Assembly (NCBI GenBank): GCA_052174135.1
Contig: JBQMRZ010000021.1
Span: 1-12,123, forward strand
Origin: Arsenophonus sp052174135
Lineage (GTDB): Bacteria > Pseudomonadota > Gammaproteobacteria > Enterobacterales > Enterobacteriaceae
DNA length: 12,123 nucleotides
Direction: 5' to 3'
The notes beneath the pieces were generated by a model. That model was not told the origin of the DNA, did no database searches, and saw only the letters and a list, made by a program, of their open reading frames with translations. This document shows, one piece after another, positions 1 to 6,488 of this stretch. Each line of letters begins with the position of its first letter. The first letter of the stretch is position 1. Made by a program: the position numbers and the translations under genes.

Positions 1-166
1 ATTGAAATAAGTAATTTGTTTCAAAGATAAATAAATATTGAAATAGTAATTTGTTTCAAAGATAAATAAATATTGAAATAAGTAATTTGTTTCAAAGATA
101 AATAAATATTGAAATAAGTAATTTGTTTCAAAGATAAATAAATATTGAAATAAGTAATTTGTTTTT
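1..166. repeat. 36-bp tandem repeat array, left part
   Basis: Direct repeats start at 1, 37, 72, 108 and 144. Four copies are complete: 36 bp each, except the second, which lacks one A and is 35 bp. The fifth is cut off after 20-odd bases and runs into a TTTTTTATTACTAG segment at 162. Each unit contains a short dyad, TTGAAA, 11 nt, TTTCAA, followed by an AGATAAATAAAT tail. The copies are nearly identical, so the array is recent or kept homogeneous. There are no unique spacers, so it is not a CRISPR. The same array occupies the right end of the window, so the two parts are probably one array on a circular molecule. Function is unknown; candidates are a DNA-unwinding region next to oriV or a centromere-like partition site. 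Confidence 0.95.
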
Positions 167-183
167 TATTACTAGATAAAAGA

Positions 184-345
184 TTTTTTAATTCAAAATT
201 AACAAAATTACATTGTGTTTCATTTGTTATAAATATGTAACATTAGTAATAAAAAATAATTAAATATATTTATCTTTGAAACAAATTACTTATTTTAATA
301 TTTAATTATTTTTTATTACTAGATAAAAAATTTTGAATTAAAAAA
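184..345. repeat. nested inverted repeats around one inverted array unit
   Basis: Two nested dyads are present. The outer one pairs 184-200 with 329-345 (17 bp, perfect). The inner one pairs 244-267 with 298-321 (24 bp, perfect). The 30-bp loop of the inner dyad (268-297) holds a reverse-orientation copy of the 36-bp array unit with one substitution near its end. A 20-bp segment around TTTTTATTACTAGATAAA also occurs as a direct repeat at 162-181 and 309-328, so the right edge of the array and the right edge of the inverted copy share the same border. The region is extremely AT-rich and could extrude a cruciform. It lies directly beside the DnaA box at 363. Confidence 0.9.
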
Positions 346-362
346 TTTTAATTATATAAAAG

Positions 363-371
363 TTATCCACA
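363..371 (+). promoter_or_regulatory. DnaA box 1, perfect consensus
   Basis: The sequence is TTATCCACA, an exact match to the strict E. coli DnaA box. It sits at the left border of the origin, five bases before the 18-bp palindrome. It suggests that host DnaA helps open the origin. Confidence 0.9.
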
Positions 372-375
372 GGTA

Positions 376-393
376 AACTACGCGCGCGTAGTT
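376..393. repeat. 18-bp perfect palindrome with (CG)4 core
   Basis: AACTACGCGCGCGTAGTT is fully self-complementary; symmetry stops at the next bases on each side. The alternating CG run is a striking GC island in a region otherwise almost pure A+T. It lies between DnaA box 1 and the first iteron cluster. It could bind a dimeric protein (host factor, RepA as a dimer, or a partition protein) or adopt Z-DNA or a cruciform. No binding protein can be assigned from sequence. Confidence 0.9.
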
Positions 394-474
394 ATATTTA
401 GTTATGTATAAGTTAAAAAGAGTTATAGTAAAAAAAACACGTTTAAACTATTGATATATAATAATAAAAAAAAA

Positions 475-559
475 TAGTTGGTGTCTAAAAGTCGATAGTT
501 GGTGTCTAAAAGTCGATAGTTGGTGTCTAAAAGTCGATAGTTTGGTGTCTAAAAGTCGA
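475..559 (+). repeat. iteron cluster I, four RepA-binding direct repeats
   Basis: Units lie at 475-495, 496-516, 517-537 and 538-559. The 21-bp unit begins TAGTTGGTGTCTAAAAGTCG. The fourth has one extra T and is 22 bp. The spacing is close to two helical turns, so the sites face the same side of the helix, as expected for initiator binding. The core GGTGTCTAAAAGTCGA is identical in all four copies. Confidence 0.93.
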
Positions 560-571
560 AAGAAATTTAAG

Positions 572-580
572 TTATTCACA
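572..580 (+). promoter_or_regulatory. DnaA box 2 (relaxed consensus)
   Basis: TTATTCACA fits the relaxed DnaA consensus TTATNCACA. It lies 12 bp after iteron cluster I. Together with box 1 it brackets the palindrome and the first iteron cluster. Confidence 0.7.
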
Positions 581-626
581 TATTTCTTCTCATTTTTCCT
601 GTAGTTTTTTGTGTTTTATTCTTGAT

Positions 627-688
627 GGTGTCTAAAAGACGATATATAGTGTTTAAAAGTCGATTTCTTAGTGGTGTCTAAAAGTCGA
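627..688 (+). repeat. iteron cluster II, three diverged or displaced repeats
   Basis: Cores lie at 627-642 (one change, AAAAGACGA), 648-663 (AGTGTTTAAAAGTCGA, two changes) and 673-688 (perfect GGTGTCTAAAAGTCGA). Start-to-start spacing is 21 then 25 bp, looser than in cluster I. The perfect copy plus its downstream flank (673-699) exactly duplicates 544-570. Lying nearest to repA, this cluster may serve repA autoregulation or copy-number control as well as initiation; this is inferred from position. Confidence 0.88.
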
Positions 689-838
689 AAGAAATTTAAA
701 GATAAATAAGCTTTTTTATAGTTATAATTAAATTTTAATAATTATAATGATGGTTTTACAATAAATAATCATAAAACTCTAAGATAAAAATCTAGGTTAA
801 ATAAGATAACTTAAATTTTAGAAAAAAAAGAAAATAGT

Positions 839-1750
839 TTGAAAACATTACGACCTTATAAATATAAATATAAACAGAAAAAACTCGAATTTTTTATTGC
901 TGATGAAATATCTATATCATCGTTTCGTGATGAAATGGCAAGTATGGAGCATCCTTTTTTTGCATTAAAAGGTGGTGATATGAAAGTCAGAGAATATAAA
1001 AATGGTAATATTGTTATTATAGTTAGGCCAGCTGCAGAAATTGGGTTAGCAACAATTTTTGATAAAGATATTTGGATTTATGCTATTTCAAAATTGCAGG
1101 AAGCAATTAATAACAATCAACCAATTAGTCGTACTGTAGCTTTTACTCCATATGATTTTTTCGTTACAACTAATAGAGCAAAAAGTGGTCGAGCATATGA
1201 AGATTTGAAAAAAGCATTATCTCGATTATCTGGTACGCGTATTCAAACCAATATTAATTATACTGATTGTGATAAAAAAACAATTGATTTTGGTTTAATT
1301 GATAAGTGGGAAATAATTGAAAAGAAAAAAGGTAAATTAGAAATTGGAATGGTGGAAGTAACATTGCCAGATTGGTTATATCTAGCTATTACAAAAACTA
1401 AAGTTTTACAAATTAATCCTGATTTTTTTCGAATAAGAAAAGCTATAGATCGAAGAATTTATGAAATTGCTCGTAAGCATTGTGGTAGTCAACATGATTT
1501 TATTATTTCATTAAAAAAATTATATTGTAAAATAGGAACTTCCTCTCTTTTAAAAGAATTTAAGAGAAAATTAAAAGTTTTACTTAGATCTAACGATCTT
1601 CCTGATTATGAAATATTTTTAGATATATCAACTGATAAAGTTACTTTTAAAAATCGCAATAAAAGTCATCTTAATATTGAAGTATGGCGTAAACAAGAAA
1701 AAGGTAAACAAGAAATTTATAAAATAAAAAATATAATTCTTAAAAAATAG
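839..1750 (+). CDS. repA: plasmid replication initiator RepA (RPA family)
   Basis: 303-residue initiator that should bind the iterons at 475-688 and start replication in the cytoplasm with host DnaA. It resembles the 'replication initiator protein A' (RPA) family, seen for example in IncW-type RepA. Family-like blocks are LEFFIAD (16-22), DEMASMEHPFF (31-41), IGLATIFDKDIWIY (68-81), SRTVAFTPYDFFVTTNRAKSG (split across 97-117) and LSRLSGTRIQTNI (128-139). The last two resemble the winged-helix DNA-binding part of Rep proteins. Length is normal. The start is TTG: the first in-frame ATG is at residue 33, inside a conserved block, and an in-frame stop at 812-814 blocks any longer form apart from a rare-codon start. 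No good Shine-Dalgarno is visible (only a GAAAAAAAAGAAAA stretch), so translation is probably weak, which would suit an initiator. It reads away from the origin. Confidence 0.92.
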   Translation: MKTLRPYKYKYKQKKLEFFIADEISISSFRDEMASMEHPFFALKGGDMKVREYKNGNIVIIVRPAAEIGLATIFDKDIWIYAISKLQEAINNNQPISRTVAFTPYDFFVTTNRAKSGRAYEDLKKALSRLSGTRIQTNINYTDCDKKTIDFGLIDKWEIIEKKKGKLEIGMVEVTLPDWLYLAITKTKVLQINPDFFRIRKAIDRRIYEIARKHCGSQHDFIISLKKLYCKIGTSSLLKEFKRKLKVLLRSNDLPDYEIFLDISTDKVTFKNRNKSHLNIEVWRKQEKGKQEIYKIKNIILKK

Positions 1751-2436
1751 TCTTTGATATTAAAATTAATTATATCAATATATAGTTTTCTGTTATTGTA
1801 GAGAATAATATAGAGATTCTTTTAATTTGTTTGTTAATTATGCTTTATACATTGTAAAAATTTGAAATTTATTCTTGTAAACTTTATTTTAAAAAAATTT
1901 TGTTTTTTAAAGGATCATAATTTCTATTTTATGTTACAATTGATATTGTTTTTGTTTTATCAAATGTTTTATTTAAATCTCTGTAAGAAAAATTGACTTC
2001 TATGTTTTATATATATACAATCACAGCGTTAAGATTAATATCTTTAATCGTAAACTTTTTTAAGTCAATTAATTTAATTAAATATATTTGTTTTTACATT
2101 AAAAATTAATATCTTTTAAAAAAAAATAGAAATTATTTTCAATGTATTGAGTATAACTAAAATCACTACTCTTTTACTTTTTATGAATTTAATCAGGATA
2201 TATAATATATGACATTAAATTTTTTGTGAACAAATTCATTTAAGTTAATTATCATTACTAATAGTACAGAGATATATCTTAGAAATATTTTCATATACTA
2301 CATATATAGATATTTAGATCAAAATTAAACTATATATGTTACTAATATTTATATTATAACGTTTCTTATTGTTTGAAGAAATAAATATGTTCATTTTAAG
2401 AATTTTATGTGTTTTTCTTAAAAGAAAATATTTTAA
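1751..2436. other. non-coding stretch between repA and the sHSP gene
   Basis: No gene is supportable here. A weak dyad (TTGATAT at 1754-1760 with ATATCAA at 1772-1778, 11-nt loop) directly follows the repA stop and might slow or end transcription, but it lacks a clean T run. The rest is AT-rich sequence with frequent stops in all frames. A 21-codon ATG frame at 1931-1996 has its nearest purine-rich site 16 bp upstream and is not convincing. Confidence 0.7.
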
Positions 2437-2463
2437 CTTGAAAATATACCATGTATACATATA
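2437..2463 (+). promoter_or_regulatory. candidate sigma-32 heat-shock promoter of the sHSP gene
   Basis: A perfect CTTGAAA (-35 element of RpoH promoters) lies at 2437-2443. About 11 bp later a degenerate -10 (ACAT at 2457-2460, weak match to CCCCAT) follows, giving a leader of roughly 45 nt before the ATG at 2512. ibpA/ibpB genes are classic RpoH targets, which supports the reading. The -10 is poor and the background is AT-rich, so confidence is modest. A perfect ATGTATACAT palindrome (2451-2460) occupies the spacer. Confidence 0.4.
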
Positions 2464-2511
2464 TAAAGAATGTAAATATAGTTTTGTTGACTATATATTA
2501 AAGGAGGATTT

Positions 2512-3006
2512 ATGACTTATCGTTCTTTTTCTTTAATCCCAGCGTTTAGTAATCATCTGCTTTCTGATCGTTTTACTCAGATGGATAATCTATTCAGTCG
2601 CTTAACTGGCGAAAAACCTATTGTTGATATGCCTACTTATAACTTGTTACAGAAATATAAAGATCATTATGAAATGACAGTGAGTGTACCTGGATATATA
2701 CAAGATGAACTGGATATTTTAGTACTTAATAACAAATTAACTATTAGCGGTAAACCAAAATTTTATGAAACAGATACCAAAGAAGAAAACGATAAAATCA
2801 AATGGTTACATCATGGTATTAAAAAAAGTAAATTTTCATTAAGTTTTAGTCTTGAACATAGGATTATAATTCAACAGGCTAATCTTGATAGAGGGTTATT
2901 AATACTACAATTTACTTATGATATTCCTGAACAAGAAAAACCGCAAAAAATTCCTATTAGTACTCAGTCTGAATCAAGTCATGTGTTAGAACATCGTGTT
3001 GATTAA
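2512..3006 (+). CDS. ibpB: small heat-shock protein, IbpA/IbpB (Hsp20) family
   Basis: 164-residue ATP-independent holdase that would keep unfolded cytoplasmic proteins refoldable for DnaK and ClpB. The N-terminal arm (1-40) is followed by an alpha-crystallin domain at about 41-140: PTYNLLQKYKDHYEMTVSVPGY at the start (given in part: DHYEMTVSVPGY 51-62), then KLTISGKP (75-82), KWLHHGIKKSKFSLSFSL (97-114) and the hallmark AxxxxGLL (A123 to L130). A C-terminal IPI (147-149) matches the I-x-I motif used in oligomer assembly. KWLHxG and FSLSF resemble E. coli IbpB more than IbpA; symbol tentative. It is slightly longer than E. coli IbpB (142) at both ends. A strong AAGGAGG (2501-2507) sits 4 nt before ATG, preceded by a 7-bp stem (2476-2482 with 2490-2496). 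sHSP genes beside repA are also known on Buchnera leucine plasmids. Confidence 0.93.
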   Translation: MTYRSFSLIPAFSNHLLSDRFTQMDNLFSRLTGEKPIVDMPTYNLLQKYKDHYEMTVSVPGYIQDELDILVLNNKLTISGKPKFYETDTKEENDKIKWLHHGIKKSKFSLSFSLEHRIIIQQANLDRGLLILQFTYDIPEQEKPQKIPISTQSESSHVLEHRVD

Positions 3007-3043
3007 ATTAAAGCATCCCAACTTTGGGATGCTTTAATTTAAT
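3002..3043. terminator. strong hairpin terminator overlapping the sHSP stop
   Basis: Arms 3002-3020 and 3025-3043 form a perfect 19-bp stem with a 4-nt ACTT loop; the centre is GC-rich (GCATCCCA) and the outer part is A/T. The 3' arm ends CTTTAATTTAAT and the 5' arm is the mirror image, so it can act on both strands. The TAA stop (3004-3006) is inside the stem. Both the shape and the position point to an intrinsic terminator for the sHSP transcript. Confidence 0.88.
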
Positions 3044-4333
3044 AGTTAGAGATAAAATAATTTTTAAATATTGTTGTTTATGAAAAAGCACATTAAATTA
3101 AATTGTTTTTATGTTTTTAATTTTTAAAAACAAATATATTAATTTAATATCAAATTTTTATGCTATTTATATAAAATTATTGGTAGTATTTTATTTTAAT
3201 AGACATTAAAATAAAATTGCAAAATAAAATAGATATCTTATGACGAGATTTAAATTTAAATATAAATATAAGATAGTAACATAAAATAAGATGATCATCT
3301 CAAGAGATAATATGTTTTAATATACTTTTAGACAATAGAAACATTGCCCAAAAGTTATAATTTATTTTACCAATTTTTTATTTTTTTGATCTGATAATAT
3401 ATTCTGGTTTATTTATAGAATAATAAACACAAAAATTATTGCATTGTATAAAATTAATATGATTATTATTTTTATAATATTTATTTTTTTACAGAGTTTA
3501 TCATGTTTATTCAAAGACAATTATATAAATTTTTTAGTTCAATACATCGAATTAAAATAACAGTTTAAAATTTTTTTTACGTTCAGTAACAATGTTTAAG
3601 TAGTAATACTTATCATAAATAAAATAAACATAAAAGGTGTAGTAAAATCTAACATAACAGTTGTTCTTGGTATATGGCTTTTCTTTAGTATAAAAATTAG
3701 ATCATTTTTTCAATATATGTTTTTTTATTTTATTGATAACATCTCATTAATAGCTAGAAAATTTTAAAACTCTTTTAATAAATCATTTATAACATACATG
3801 TGTTAAAATGATAAAATAAGTGGCCTAGAATAATATTATTTAATACAAATTAATTTGTAATTATGTAAATCTTATTATAAGATGGTTAAGTTAAGACTTT
3901 AAAATCATAAGAATAAAATCTATTAACTAGATATTTTTAAATTGTTATTTTATTAAATTTCATTTATTTTTTATGCTCTATAAAGAGCAGATATTTTTTT
4001 GCAGTATTTTAAAATATTTTTATCTTGTTTTATTTCAATTAATAATATTTTTAGTAAAAAGTTTTGGTTGAAAATAGAAATTAATTAAGTAATGGAATGA
4101 TATGTAATTATTTAATTTTTAAAATACTAAATTTGCTGTAGGAGATACATTTCACTACAAATTAAATGAATTTAATACTTTAATGTAGAATATAATAATT
4201 AATTATTTATAATAATCTTCATGTTAATTAATTCTAAATTTTTATATAAATAAATTTTATAATTTTTAGTTAAAAAATAAATGAATAAATGATTTGTTAT
4301 TTACAATAAATAATATTTATTATTCGTCACATA
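3044..4333. other. 1.3-kb non-coding region between sHSP and nuclease genes
   Basis: No gene with a credible start is seen. Three things stand out: a perfect 12-bp palindrome AGATGATCATCT (3289-3300); a stop-free stretch of about 55 codons (3600-3767, plus strand) with hydrophobic content but no ATG, GTG or TTG start in frame, possibly a gene remnant; and an orphan terminator-like hairpin (3974-4000). This could be the residue of genes lost by decay. Confidence 0.55.
3974..4000 (+). terminator. orphan intrinsic-terminator-like hairpin
   Basis: TGCTCT (3974-3979) pairs with AGAGCA (3984-3989) across an ATAA loop; a T-rich tract ending in seven Ts (3994-4000) follows. The T run is on the plus strand, yet the nearest plus-strand gene upstream is the sHSP, which has its own terminator almost 1 kb away. 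It could end a small RNA or a gene since decayed. It cannot serve the minus-strand nuclease gene, because the T run is on the wrong side. Confidence 0.45.
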
Positions 4334-4876
4334 TTAATATGCAGCTTTTTTATCTATTGCTTCACTCCATAATCGATTAAATTCTCGTATATATTTTTCA
4401 GCAATGTCTGGTCGATTTTTTATGTAAATTACGTTTTCTGCATTACGTTTTTCAGCGTTTTTTGTGTAATTAAATGATCCAGTTTCAATCGAATGATTAT
4501 CAATAATCATAAATTTATTATGCATAATGGCATACTTATCATTTAATCTTACAGATATATGGTGATTAGCTAAATAGGTCACAGCAGTATATTTTTTACT
4601 ATTTGATTTCTTATCTGCAACAACACGAACATTTATACCTCGATTTCGTGCATCAACAAGAGCTAATGCGATAGATTTATTGGTAAACGAATAGGCAGCA
4701 ATATCAATTGATTTTTTTGCTTCTTCAATTGCCGATAGGATTATTTGTTTTGCTTTTTTTCCTGGTGAAAAACCTATTTCTATATCTTGAATATTTGTGC
4801 TGTATGAAGATAAAGATATAAAAATTAAAAAAAACAAAAAAATAGTAACGATTATTTTTATTACTTTTTTTATCAT
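4334..4876 (-). CDS. nuc: secreted phospholipase D-family nuclease, Nuc-like
   Basis: 180-residue single-HKD protein of the bacterial Nuc/PLD-like endonuclease group, typified by Nuc of plasmid pKM101. The motif is complete: H119-x-K121-x4-D126-x6-G133-S134-x-N136, followed by RNAENV (144-149), also typical of Nuc. Such enzymes have one HKD per chain and act as dimers, hydrolysing phosphodiester bonds. Residues 1-27 are a signal peptide or anchor (KK at 3-4, hydrophobic 5-22), so the product should be periplasmic or exported. Start: ATG at 4876 gives the usual family length and a proper signal sequence. A TTG 81 bp further upstream (4957) would add 27 residues before the signal and is less likely. 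It has no operon partner and is divergent from the iron cluster. Substrate (DNA, RNA or lipid) cannot be told from sequence. Confidence 0.85.
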   Translation of the reverse strand: MIKKVIKIIVTIFLFFLIFISLSSYSTNIQDIEIGFSPGKKAKQIILSAIEEAKKSIDIAAYSFTNKSIALALVDARNRGINVRVVADKKSNSKKYTAVTYLANHHISVRLNDKYAIMHNKFMIIDNHSIETGSFNYTKNAEKRNAENVIYIKNRPDIAEKYIREFNRLWSEAIDKKAAY

Positions 4877-5829
4877 TAATGAATCTTTAATAGTTAAAGT
4901 TGATATTTTTTTTTCTAGTTTAAAATTGCAAAAAAATAAATGAAAAACAACTCCCAACTAAACATATTAAATCTAGTATCGCTATTTGCAATAAAAATAT
5001 ATATTAAATAATTTGTTGATATTTATAATCTTAAAGATAAGAATAAAATTATAAAAATTTATTGATAAAATAGAGTTGTGAAAGATTATTTTTATAAAAA
5101 TTAAATATTTTAAACTATAAATTAATTTGATATTTTATTGGTTAAATAAAGATGTGATAGTTATGGTGAAATCTTCAGATATATAATTTAATGAAATATT
5201 TAGTGTCAAATTTTAAAAATTATTTACATTTAATAAAGAATGAAAATCATTGTTTATATAGTAGTTTAGCCAAAAAAAACGATTACTAAAAGTATCATAA
5301 ATTAATATTAATTATATTTTAATAATATCAAAAATAAGTTAATAGCGAAATTTTTTCTAATAGAATTAAAAAATTAAATCTGTACATGATGGTAATTAGT
5401 TTTGTTTCACTAAATATACTTGTTGTATTTTTTGTAATAAATATGTATATACAAATATTATTTGAATAAAAAAATATTTTCACCATTATTTATTTAATGT
5501 TTCTGTATGACTATTTCAAAGTTGTATAGTTAAAAAAAGATAATATAGAAATTATAAGTTTATGTTGATTACTTTATTATTTTTTATAATATTCATAATT
5601 GTGTTTCATAGTTAATAGTAAAATAACAAAAACTGCGTTAAAAAAATAAAAAATCTATAATTGCATTTTCTGACACATGAATAAAGACTTAGGTTAAAAT
5701 ATAATTGTTTTATTTTTATTGGTCTGTAAAATTAGTAATTAAAGATAAATTATTAAATTTATACTAAAAAGAGTAAATAAGATAGTTATTAACTTGAGTA
5801 TCATAAATAATAATTGTATGGAAATAAAA
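4877..5829. other. long divergent intergenic region between nuc and the iron cluster
   Basis: About 950 bp without a convincing gene. It should carry the divergent promoters of nuc and of the P19 gene. Visible items are a Fur-box-like site (5236-5254), a 27-codon hydrophobic ATG frame (5386-5469) lacking a Shine-Dalgarno, and a possible promoter for P19 with CTGACA at 5670-5675 and TTAAAA at 5694-5699 or TATAAT at 5700-5705 (spacing 18 or 24, so imperfect). High A+T makes chance -10 matches common. Confidence 0.5.
5236..5254. promoter_or_regulatory. candidate Fur box in the nuc/P19 divergent region
   Basis: AAGAATGAAAATCATTGTT agrees with the 19-bp Fur consensus GATAATGATAATCATTATC at 14 positions, including 12 of the central 13. 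It lies roughly 360 bp upstream of nuc and 580 bp upstream of P19, far for direct promoter control of either. Chance matches are likely in such AT-rich DNA. Confidence 0.25.
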
Positions 5830-6387
5830 ATGAAATTTGTTTATTACGTCACTATTTTAAGTTTTGTGCTATTTTCTACAAGAATATATTCGAAAGAATA
5901 CCCAATTGGGAAGCCTATCATTAATGATGGCATGGAAATTCAAGGTGTTTATCTACAACCTATTATTATGGATATTGATAATAGATATCATGTTATATCT
6001 CATCTTGCTGCAGATAAATCTGATATTCATTTAGAAGCTGATATTCATGCTGTTGAAGAGAATCCAAATGGTTTTGCTGAAGGAGATTGGATTCCTTATT
6101 TAATTATTGAGTATTCTATCACAAGACTTGATGTGAAATTACAAACACAAGTAGGTACACTTATGCCAATGATTGCTAATGATGGTCCTCATTACGGTAG
6201 AAATATAAAATTAAATGGTTATGGTAAATATCGTGTTACTTATAAAGTTCACCCACCTTCTTTTAATAAACAAGTTGTATTTGGGCGTCATGTTGATAAA
6301 GAAACTGGGGTTTCTTCGTGGTTTAAATCTTTTGAAGTTTCATGGGATTTTAACTATACTGGTGTAGGTCGTAAAGGTAGTTATTGA
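5830..6387 (+). CDS. ftrA: P19/FtrA/FetP-family periplasmic iron-uptake protein
   Basis: 185-residue exported protein of the P19 family (Campylobacter P19, E. coli FetP, Bordetella FtrA). These dimeric periplasmic proteins bind Cu(II) and iron and work with an FTR1-type permease. Signal peptide 1-21 (hydrophobic 3-16, cut near YS|KEY). Family blocks are YPIGKP (24-29), GMEIQGVYLQPI (34-45), DIHLEADIHA (65-74), NPNGFAEG (78-85), GTLMPMIANDGPHYG (109-123) and FGRHVDKETG (151-160). Residues matching the known metal ligands of Campylobacter P19 are present: H67 and E69, M114, H121 and H154. Start: ATG at 5830 puts the signal peptide at the N-terminus after GGAAAT; ATG 5818 or TTG 5794 would add 4 or 12 polar residues. 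It is first in the iron cluster, 101 bp before the next gene. The symbol follows Bordetella/Brucella ftr naming. Confidence 0.92.
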   Translation: MKFVYYVTILSFVLFSTRIYSKEYPIGKPIINDGMEIQGVYLQPIIMDIDNRYHVISHLAADKSDIHLEADIHAVEENPNGFAEGDWIPYLIIEYSITRLDVKLQTQVGTLMPMIANDGPHYGRNIKLNGYGKYRVTYKVHPPSFNKQVVFGRHVDKETGVSSWFKSFEVSWDFNYTGVGRKGSY

Positions 6388-6416
6388 AATAAAAAATAGT
6401 ATTTTAATTAAATTTA

Positions 6417-6439
6417 AATAATGATTATAATTCTATAAT
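6417..6439 (+). promoter_or_regulatory. candidate Fur-controlled internal promoter before the cupredoxin gene
   Basis: A perfect TATAAT (6434-6439) lies about 50 bp before the ATG at 6489. Overlapping it, 6417-6435 matches the Fur consensus at 14 of 19 positions (AATGATTATAATT core). No good -35 is visible. Operator overlapping a -10 is the usual geometry for Fur repression, and the genes downstream take up iron. Against it, A+T is so high that both elements could be chance. Confidence 0.35.
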
Positions 6440-6488
6440 AGTTTTTTATTTTATTTTATTTTTAAAATTAATAACTTAAGTTAAGATA

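Larger units (their letters stand above)
361..700. other. plasmid replication origin (oriV) of iteron type
   Basis: In order, this segment holds a consensus DnaA box (363-371), an 18-bp palindrome (376-393), an AT-rich stretch, four tandem iterons (475-559), a second DnaA box (572-580) and three more iterons (627-688), all upstream of repA. DnaA boxes, AT-rich DNA and directly repeated initiator sites next to a rep gene are the standard layout of iteron-controlled theta origins. An AAAGATAAATAA motif at 698-709, just after the last iteron, repeats part of the terminal array unit. The assignment is by architecture; replication from here is inferred. Confidence 0.88.

Noticed and set aside
1..166. 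CRISPR array
   Set aside because: Repeats are directly adjacent with no unique spacers, and there are no cas genes.
723..748. Two TATAAT words (723-728 and 743-748) as repA promoter
   Set aside because: No -35 at suitable spacing; such words are frequent by chance at this base composition, so no promoter was called.
1931..1996. 21-codon hydrophobic ATG frame after repA
   Set aside because: The nearest Shine-Dalgarno-like AAAGGA is 16 bp upstream, there is no gene behind it to regulate, and the length is expected by chance.
5386..5469. 27-codon hydrophobic frame that could be a small membrane peptide or type I toxin
   Set aside because: No ribosome binding site, no antisense promoter or recognisable toxin pattern; hydrophobic residues are expected from AT-rich codons.
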